This document shows, piece by piece, positions 16,198 through 20,585 of a stretch of 20,585 nt of DNA. This DNA comes from an uncultured Oxalobacteraceae bacterium (lineage in GTDB: Bacteria; Pseudomonadota; Gammaproteobacteria; Burkholderiales; Burkholderiaceae). The number at the start of each line of letters is the position of its first letter. Position 1 is the stretch's first letter. Made by a program: the position numbers and the translations under genes. Below the pieces are notes generated by a model, which was given only the letters and a program-made list of their open reading frames with translations, did not search any database and had not been told where the DNA came from. The stretch is from NCBI GenBank assembly GCA_946479255.1, contig CAMLFK010000063.1:1-20585 (forward strand), written 5' to 3'.

Positions 16198-16836
16198 ATG
16201 GAATTTTCTACCTGGCTCCAGTTCACCATTGCCGGCGTGATCATTGCGATTTCGCCCGGATCGGGCGCGGTGCTGTCGATGACCCATGGATTGGCCTATG
16301 GCGTGAAGAAAGCCAGCGCCACCGTGCTCGGCTTGCAGCTCGGCCTGCTGGCGGTGCTGCTGATCGCCGGGGCAGGCGTCGGCTCGCTGCTGCTGGCTTC
16401 CGAACTGGCTTTCGGCATCGTCAAGTCGGTCGGCGCCTTGTACCTGATTTACCTCGGTATCCTGCAATGGCGCGCGCCCGCGCTGGCGCTCGGCGGTGAC
16501 GCCGGCAGCGCGCCGGCCGCCGCGCCATCGCTTGGCCAGCGCGTGCTGACGGGTTTCCTGACCAACGCGACCAACCCGAAAGGCATCATTTTCATGGTCG
16601 CGGTGCTGCCGCAGTTTATTTCCAAGGATGCCGCGCTGCTGCCGCAGCTGGCCATCCTGGGCCTGACCATGATGGCCATCGACACTGTCGTCATGAATGG
16701 CTATGCCTTCCTGGCCGCGTCGATGCAGCGCTTTTTCCGCGATCCCGCCTCGCTGCGGCGCCAGAACCGTTTCTTCGGCGGCGTGCTGATGCTGATCGGC
16801 GCTGGTTTGTTTTTTGTTAAGCGCGGCACCGCCTGA
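16198..16836 (+). CDS. LysE/RhtB family exporter
   Basis: This inner-membrane exporter belongs to a family that pumps out amino acids or derivatives such as homoserine, threonine or lysine. It has 212 residues, typical for the family. Six hydrophobic segments are seen at about 8-28, 38-62, 68-88, 117-140, 148-170 and 190-207. The N-terminal IAISPGSGAVLSMTHGLAYG fits the family's conserved P-G-P/S region. The TNPKGIIF stretch near residues 124-131 is the second family signature. No ribosome site is visible before the ATG at 16198, which follows a T-run. The start is kept because homologues begin at this point. The substrate cannot be told from sequence, and no regulator lies beside it. Confidence 0.9.
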   Translation: MEFSTWLQFTIAGVIIAISPGSGAVLSMTHGLAYGVKKASATVLGLQLGLLAVLLIAGAGVGSLLLASELAFGIVKSVGALYLIYLGILQWRAPALALGGDAGSAPAAAPSLGQRVLTGFLTNATNPKGIIFMVAVLPQFISKDAALLPQLAILGLTMMAIDTVVMNGYAFLAASMQRFFRDPASLRRQNRFFGGVLMLIGAGLFFVKRGTA

Positions 16837-16901
16837 TCCGGCCCGAAGCGGCCTCGGCCATGTAGCCTGGTGCCGTCATGTGCAACGGTTTGTAACCCGT
16901 G

Positions 16902-16930
16902 TTGTCGGCAGGCTAGTCCGGGCGTTAAAT
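16902..16930 (+). promoter_or_regulatory. Candidate sigma-70-type promoter of the FecR/DUF6600 gene
   Basis: TTGTCG (16902-16907) and TTAAAT (16925-16930) are exactly 17 bp apart, about 48 bp before the ATG at 16979. Each hexamer matches the consensus at four of six positions, so support is moderate. Confidence 0.35.
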
Positions 16931-16978
16931 CAATACACGCGCGTAGAGTCGCGCTCACGTCCCTCCTGGAGTCCCATC

Positions 16979-18865
16979 ATGAGTAAGCCTTTCTCGAAAA
17001 CCGTCGCGCTTCTGGCGTTGTCGGTCTTATCCACGCTCGCGCTGGCGGAGGTGCCGGGCCGGGTGGGGCGCATTGCGCTGGCCGAGGGCCAGGTCGGCAT
17101 CAGCAGCGAAGTAGGCGAGGAAAATACGCCCGCGCTGGTCAACTGGCCGGTGACCTCGAACAACCAGATCACTACCGCGCGCGGCGCCCGCACCGAGCTG
17201 CGCATCGGTTCTACCGCGATTCGCCTGGACGGCGACTCGGCGCTCGACGTGGTCGAACTCGATGACGAACGCTTGCGCCTGCACCTGCACTACGGCAGCG
17301 TCAGCGTGCGGGTGCGCAATCCCGACGTGGTGCGCGGCTTCGAGCTCTCCACGCCCCAGGGCCAGGTGCGCCTCCAGGAAGCCGGCCGCCTGCGGGTCGA
17401 TGCCGAGCGCCAGCAGGACAGCACTGTCGTCAATGTATTCGAAGGGGTGGCGCTGGTCGACGGCGCCGGCTCCAGCCTGACCGTGCGCGCCGGCCGCCGC
17501 GCCGAGCTCGAACAGGACGATATCCGCACGGCGGTGGCCAACAGCACCGGTTTCGACGACTGGGCGCTGCTGCGCGACCGTCGCGACGAGCGCGCGATTT
17601 CCGAGCGTTATGTCACCAGCGAAATGACCGGTTACGAAGAACTGGACCGCTACGGCACCTGGCGCGACGACAGCGAGCTTGGTCCGCTGTGGATTCCACG
17701 CAATGTGTCGTCCGGCTGGGTGCCTTACCGCGACGGCCGCTGGACCTATATGGAACCGTGGGGCTGGACCTGGGTCGACAACGCGCCTTGGGGTTACGCG
17801 CCTTTCCACTATGGCCGCTGGGTAGTGGTCAACCAGCGCTGGTGCTGGGCGCCGGGCCGCAACATCGGCCGTCCGGTATGGTCGCCCGCGCTGGTCGGCT
17901 GGGTCGGCGGCGCCGGCTGGAGCGTCAATTTCCATAACCGCGGTGCCTACCGCCAGGCGCCGGCGCAGGGCTGGTATCCACTGTCCCCGCGCGACACCTA
18001 CGAGCCCCACTATCGCGTGTCGCAGGATCGGCTGCGCTACCTGAACCGCCACGCCAGCCAGGATGGCATTCGCGAAACGCGCCGCGATGGCCTGGACCAT
18101 CGCCAGCGCGGGCTGACGGTGGTGCCGCATGAACACTTCGGCCGGCGCGCGCCGGTGGTGGTGCACGGCATCGCCTCGGCCTCGGTCAATCCGGTGTTGC
18201 TGCAAAGCGCACCGCATGCCACGCCGCCGGTACCGCAGGGTGTGCGGCGCGAGCGTGATGGACGCCGCGACGACAGTCGGCCTAACGACGAGCGCCGTGA
18301 CGCGGTCCGGCGCGACGACGACCACCGCGATGGCCAGCGCGCCAACTGGCGCGACCGGGATGGCGCGCGCATCACTACGGCGCCATTGCCACCGGTAACG
18401 CCACCGGTGGCGCAGCAAGCGCAGCAGCCGCTGAACGAAGGGTGGTCGAACGGCGCGCGGGCCACGATTCTTCACTCGCAGCGCGAGGAGCGCGAAGCGC
18501 GCCAGGGCCGTTTCGATACGGACGAGCGCGCCCTGCGCGAGCGCGAGCGCCGCGAGCGGGAACGCGAGCCGGTCTATTCGGCCCAGCGTCCGCCACCGGC
18601 CATCCCGCAGCCGGCCCCGGCGCCGCGTCCGGTGGTGCCGCCGCACCCACTGCCGCAGCCGCAGGCCTCGTTTGCGGCCCACGCAGCACGGGTGATGCAG
18701 CCGGCCCAGCCGCAGCCGCAGCCGCAGCCGCAGCCATCGTTCGCCGCCCCGGCCCCGCGTCCGGCGGCGCAGCCGGCCCCGGCACCTGCCCCCGCCCCGG
18801 CGGCCCGCGACGACGACTCGCCGCGCGAGCCGCGTCCCGGCCGCCACCCGCAGATGATCCGCTAA
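16979..18865 (+). CDS. Secreted FecR-domain / DUF6600 protein with disordered tail
   Basis: The product has 628 residues. A signal peptide (KTVALLALSVLSTLALA, about 7-23) sends it to the periplasm or beyond. A FecR-like beta-domain follows at about 30-185, with TARGARTELRIGSTAIRLDGDS and FELSTPQGQVRLQEAG. A tryptophan/tyrosine-rich DUF6600-type region comes next at about 215-340, with the repeated style GRWTYMEPWGWTWVDNAPWGYAPFHYGRW. After about residue 400 the chain is low-complexity: an Arg/Asp-rich part, then an Arg/Glu-rich run near 505-535, then a Pro/Gln/Ala tail. GGAG lies 7 nt before the ATG at 16979; the open frame reaching back to 16814 is rejected. No anti-sigma membrane segment, sigma factor or receptor partner is present, so a role in iron-signal transduction is unlikely. 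The function is unknown, perhaps envelope scaffolding. Confidence 0.85.
   Translation: MSKPFSKTVALLALSVLSTLALAEVPGRVGRIALAEGQVGISSEVGEENTPALVNWPVTSNNQITTARGARTELRIGSTAIRLDGDSALDVVELDDERLRLHLHYGSVSVRVRNPDVVRGFELSTPQGQVRLQEAGRLRVDAERQQDSTVVNVFEGVALVDGAGSSLTVRAGRRAELEQDDIRTAVANSTGFDDWALLRDRRDERAISERYVTSEMTGYEELDRYGTWRDDSELGPLWIPRNVSSGWVPYRDGRWTYMEPWGWTWVDNAPWGYAPFHYGRWVVVNQRWCWAPGRNIGRPVWSPALVGWVGGAGWSVNFHNRGAYRQAPAQGWYPLSPRDTYEPHYRVSQDRLRYLNRHASQDGIRETRRDGLDHRQRGLTVVPHEHFGRRAPVVVHGIASASVNPVLLQSAPHATPPVPQGVRRERDGRRDDSRPNDERRDAVRRDDDHRDGQRANWRDRDGARITTAPLPPVTPPVAQQAQQPLNEGWSNGARATILHSQREEREARQGRFDTDERALRERERREREREPVYSAQRPPPAIPQPAPAPRPVVPPHPLPQPQASFAAHAARVMQPAQPQPQPQPQPSFAAPAPRPAAQPAPAPAPAPAARDDDSPREPRPGRHPQMIR
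18707..18734 (+). repeat. CAGCCG hexamer repeat in the FecR/DUF6600 tail
   Basis: Four full CAGCCG units and a partial fifth encode a Gln-Pro repeat. Because the unit is six bases, gain or loss of units keeps the reading frame and would change only tail length. Confidence 0.7.
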
Positions 18866-18896
18866 GCGCTGGCGTGATTTTGGCTACAATGTGAAC

Positions 18897-18929
18897 AGCG
18901 GCGGCCAGCGTGGCCGCCGCTTTTGTTTT
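18897..18929 (+). terminator. Strong intrinsic terminator between the FecR/DUF6600 gene and ybeD
   Basis: AGCGGCGGCCA (18897-18907) and TGGCCGCCGCT (18911-18921) form a perfect 11-bp stem with a GCG loop, followed directly by TTTGTTTT. It lies 31 bp after the FecR/DUF6600 stop. A TACAAT element at 18885-18890 sits just in front of it. Confidence 0.8.
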
Positions 18930-18956
18930 CACTGTAACTTTAGAACTGGACTGTGT

Positions 18957-19226
18957 ATGGACCCGACCGCTGATTCGCTGATTGAATACCCGAGCGACTT
19001 CCCGATCAAGGTGATGGGAGCCACGCATCCCGACTTTGCCGCCACCATCGTCGACGTGGTGCTCGAATTCGACCCGACTTTCCACATCGGCCGCATGGAA
19101 GTGCGCCCTTCCGCCAAAGGCAACTACACCGGCCTGACGGTGACGGTGCGCGCCACCAGCCGGGTGCAGCTCGACGACCTGTACCGGGCCTTGTCGGCCC
19201 ACCCGATGGTGAAGATCGTGATGTAA
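18957..19226 (+). CDS. ybeD: YbeD/DUF493 family protein
   Basis: This small cytoplasmic protein has 89 residues, close to the usual 87. The sequence SLIEYPSDFPIKVMGATHPDFAATIVDVV (about 7-35), then the later SAKGNYTGLTVTVRATSRVQLDDLYRALSAHPMVKIVM to the C-terminus, fit the ferredoxin-like DUF493 fold with its S-x-x-G-x-Y-x-S/G-x-T loop. It is widely found just upstream of lipB, as here, and is thought to be an accessory or regulatory protein of lipoate metabolism (family knowledge, mechanism not settled). The ATG at 18957 has only a weak TGGA in front. The strong terminator at 18897-18929 insulates it from the FecR/DUF6600 gene, but its own promoter is not obvious beyond TACAAT at 18885-18890. 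Confidence 0.9.
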   Translation: MDPTADSLIEYPSDFPIKVMGATHPDFAATIVDVVLEFDPTFHIGRMEVRPSAKGNYTGLTVTVRATSRVQLDDLYRALSAHPMVKIVM

Positions 19227-19260
19227 CAGGGGTTCGAGAGGGCCCTGCCCGGCGCTGGCT

Positions 19261-19266
19261 TATAAT
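19261..19266 (+). promoter_or_regulatory. Candidate -10 element of lipB
   Basis: A consensus TATAAT lies 26 nt before the lipB ATG. No convincing -35 hexamer is found at 16-18 bp, so lipB may instead, or also, be read through from ybeD. Confidence 0.35.
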
Positions 19267-19292
19267 AGCGCTCTGTTTCCGACTCCAATCCC

Positions 19293-20009
19293 ATGTCTTT
19301 TTCGCCACACGGCCCCGCTGTCATTCGCCATCTCGGCCACGCCGACTACGAGCCTACCTTCGCCGCGATGCGCGCATTTACCGATGCGCGCGTGGCCGAG
19401 ACGCCTGACGAATTGTGGATTGTCGAGCATCCGCCGGTATTTACGCTGGGCCTGGGGGCCGACCGCGGCCATGTGCTGGCGCCGCATGAAGTGCCGGTGA
19501 TCCAGACCGACCGTGGCGGCGAAGTGACCTACCACGGCCCCGGCCAAGTGGTGATTTACCTGCTGATGGACCTGCGCCGCAACAAGCCGGGCGGCAAGTT
19601 GTACGCCCGCCAATTTGTTGCAAAAATCGAGCAGGCGATCATCAACGTGCTGGGGGCGTATAATCTTGCAGGCGAACGGATTGCCGGCGCGCCCGGCATT
19701 TATATCGCCGGCGGCCCCAAGAAGGGCGCCAAGATCGCCGCGCTCGGCTTGAAAGTGCGCGGCAACGGCTGCACCTACCATGGGGTGTCGCTGAACGTGG
19801 CCATGGACCTGGCACCGTTTTCCTGGATTAACCCTTGTGGTTACTCCGGCCTGGAAACCGTCGATATGCGCACCATGGGAATCGACGCGCAGCTGGACGT
19901 AGTACAACGCGCGCTGGCCGACGAGCTGGTGCGGCAACTGGCCAGCGCCGACGCGCAGCCGGAACCGAACAATACAACCGACGCCCCACCGGGCACGCAG
20001 CCAACATGA
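19293..20009 (+). CDS. lipB: Octanoyltransferase LipB
   Basis: LipB moves the octanoyl group from octanoyl-ACP to lipoyl domains of the 2-oxoacid dehydrogenases and glycine cleavage protein, the first committed step of lipoate synthesis in the cytoplasm. The product has 238 residues, slightly long because of an N-terminal segment and a polar C-terminal tail. The family signature [19 protein letters not shown] is at about 73-91. The catalytic lysine is K147 in [15 protein letters not shown], and the catalytic cysteine is C182 in [13 protein letters not shown]. The stop codon overlaps the lipA start as ATGA, so the two are translationally coupled. No ribosome site is apparent upstream of the ATG. 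Confidence 0.96.
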   Translation: MSFSPHGPAVIRHLGHADYEPTFAAMRAFTDARVAETPDELWIVEHPPVFTLGLGADRGHVLAPHEVPVIQTDRGGEVTYHGPGQVVIYLLMDLRRNKPGGKLYARQFVAKIEQAIINVLGAYNLAGERIAGAPGIYIAGGPKKGAKIAALGLKVRGNGCTYHGVSLNVAMDLAPFSWINPCGYSGLETVDMRTMGIDAQLDVVQRALADELVRQLASADAQPEPNNTTDAPPGTQPT

Positions 20010-20585
20010 CTTCCGACACCGATACCGGCATTGCCCCCGCTCCTGCCCCTGCTATCTCTACCTACAACGCCAGCGAAAAGCAGAAGGGCGCAAGCAAGAC
20101 TTCGCGCATCCCCATCAAGATCGTCCCGCTGGAGCAGGTCGAACGCCTGAAAAAGCCGGACTGGATCCGCGTCAAGGCCGCCTCGACCTCGTCGCGTTTC
20201 TACGAGATCAAGGACATTCTGCGCGCCAACAACCTGGTGACGGTGTGCGAGGAAGCCAGCTGCCCGAACATCGGCGAATGCTTCGGCAAGGGCACGGCGA
20301 CCTTCATGATCATGGGCGACAAGTGCACCCGCCGCTGCCCGTTCTGCGACGTCGGCCACGGCCGTCCGGACCCGCTCGACGTCAATGAGCCGATCAATCT
20401 GTCCAAGACCATCGCCGAGCTGCGCCTGTCCTACGTGGTGATCACCTCGGTGGACCGCGACGACCTGCGCGACGGCGGTGCCGGCCATTTTGTGTCGTGC
20501 ATTAGCGAAACGCGCAAGCTGTCGCCATCGACCCGCATCGAAGTGCTGGTGCCGGACTTCCGCGGCCGCCTGGCCAAGGCGCTGG
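20006..20585 (+). CDS. lipA: Lipoyl synthase LipA, 3' end missing
   Basis: LipA is a radical-SAM enzyme that inserts two sulfur atoms into protein-bound octanoyl groups made by LipB. The window holds the first 193 codons. The auxiliary cluster cysteines are C81, C86 and C92 in [12 protein letters not shown] (C-x4-C-x5-C). The radical-SAM cysteines are C107, C111 and C114 in CTRRCPFC (C-x3-C-x2-C). [19 protein letters not shown] is the conserved SAM-binding stretch. The first 25 residues are a low-complexity Ala/Pro/Ser/Thr segment before [20 protein letters not shown], and probably not functional. The start overlaps the lipB stop by 4 bp. The missing C-terminal part would include the RSSY serine motif, which cannot be checked here. 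Confidence 0.96.
   Translation, partial: MTSDTDTGIAPAPAPAISTYNASEKQKGASKTSRIPIKIVPLEQVERLKKPDWIRVKAASTSSRFYEIKDILRANNLVTVCEEASCPNIGECFGKGTATFMIMGDKCTRRCPFCDVGHGRPDPLDVNEPINLSKTIAELRLSYVVITSVDRDDLRDGGAGHFVSCISETRKLSPSTRIEVLVPDFRGRLAKAL

Noticed and set aside
16814..16978. 55-codon N-terminal extension of the FecR/DUF6600 frame
   Set aside because: It would bury the signal peptide inside the protein and overlap the exporter gene; a good ribosome site precedes the ATG at 16979.
17027..18847. A 606-codon open frame antisense to the FecR/DUF6600 gene
   Set aside because: It has shadow-type composition (A, R, H, V and G) and no domain, while the opposite strand has a signal peptide and known domains.

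Overview
The window looks like chromosomal DNA of a GC-rich betaproteobacterium. The best guess is Oxalobacteraceae (Massilia, Duganella or Janthinobacterium type), based on base composition, the ybeD-lipB-lipA order, and the mix of HlyD/MacB exporters, TonB receptors and small unassigned proteins. No lineage marker such as rRNA is present, so the family-level call is an inference. No tRNA, rRNA, CRISPR array, phage module or intact insertion sequence was seen.

Left part (1-5429): a sigma-54-type response regulator gene, cut by the window edge, diverges from a three-gene export operon: a HlyD/MacA-like adaptor, a LolD/MacB-like ATPase and a large FtsX/MacB permease. The 206 bp between them hold two palindromic 16-bp sites (838-853 and 861-876) and a well-spaced -24/-12 promoter (929-944). 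This reads as a self-contained circuit in which the regulator activates the exporter through sigma-54.

Middle left (5426-9947): on the minus strand, a secreted low-complexity protein, then an XRE-cupin regulator with a GNAT acetyltransferase as a tight pair. The regulator's start codon lies inside a 37-bp near-perfect palindrome that also covers its promoter. Next come two divergent, clearly paralogous small basic proteins of unknown function. They are followed by an OmpR-type response regulator and histidine kinase that overlap by 8 bp, with tandem ACAT half-sites and a palindrome in front.

Middle right (9920-15280): a DUF2269 membrane protein and a fused Rossmann/DoxX-like protein form one minus-strand unit. 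A small membrane protein is divergent from it. A TonB-dependent receptor pseudogene follows, with three separate lesions; its lost 5' end abuts a 10-bp-arm palindrome and a lower-GC stretch. A DUF808 membrane protein closes this part.

Right part (15482-20585): an unaccompanied BrnA/RHH-like small protein, an HU-family nucleoid protein, a LysE/RhtB exporter, a large secreted FecR/DUF6600 protein with a proline-glutamine-rich tail, and the lipoate synthesis genes ybeD, lipB and lipA (lipA cut by the right edge).

The features most worth following up are the sigma-54 export circuit, the paralogous small-protein pair and the decayed receptor with its boundary palindrome. I do not see a clearly new multi-gene system, and I say so rather than force one.
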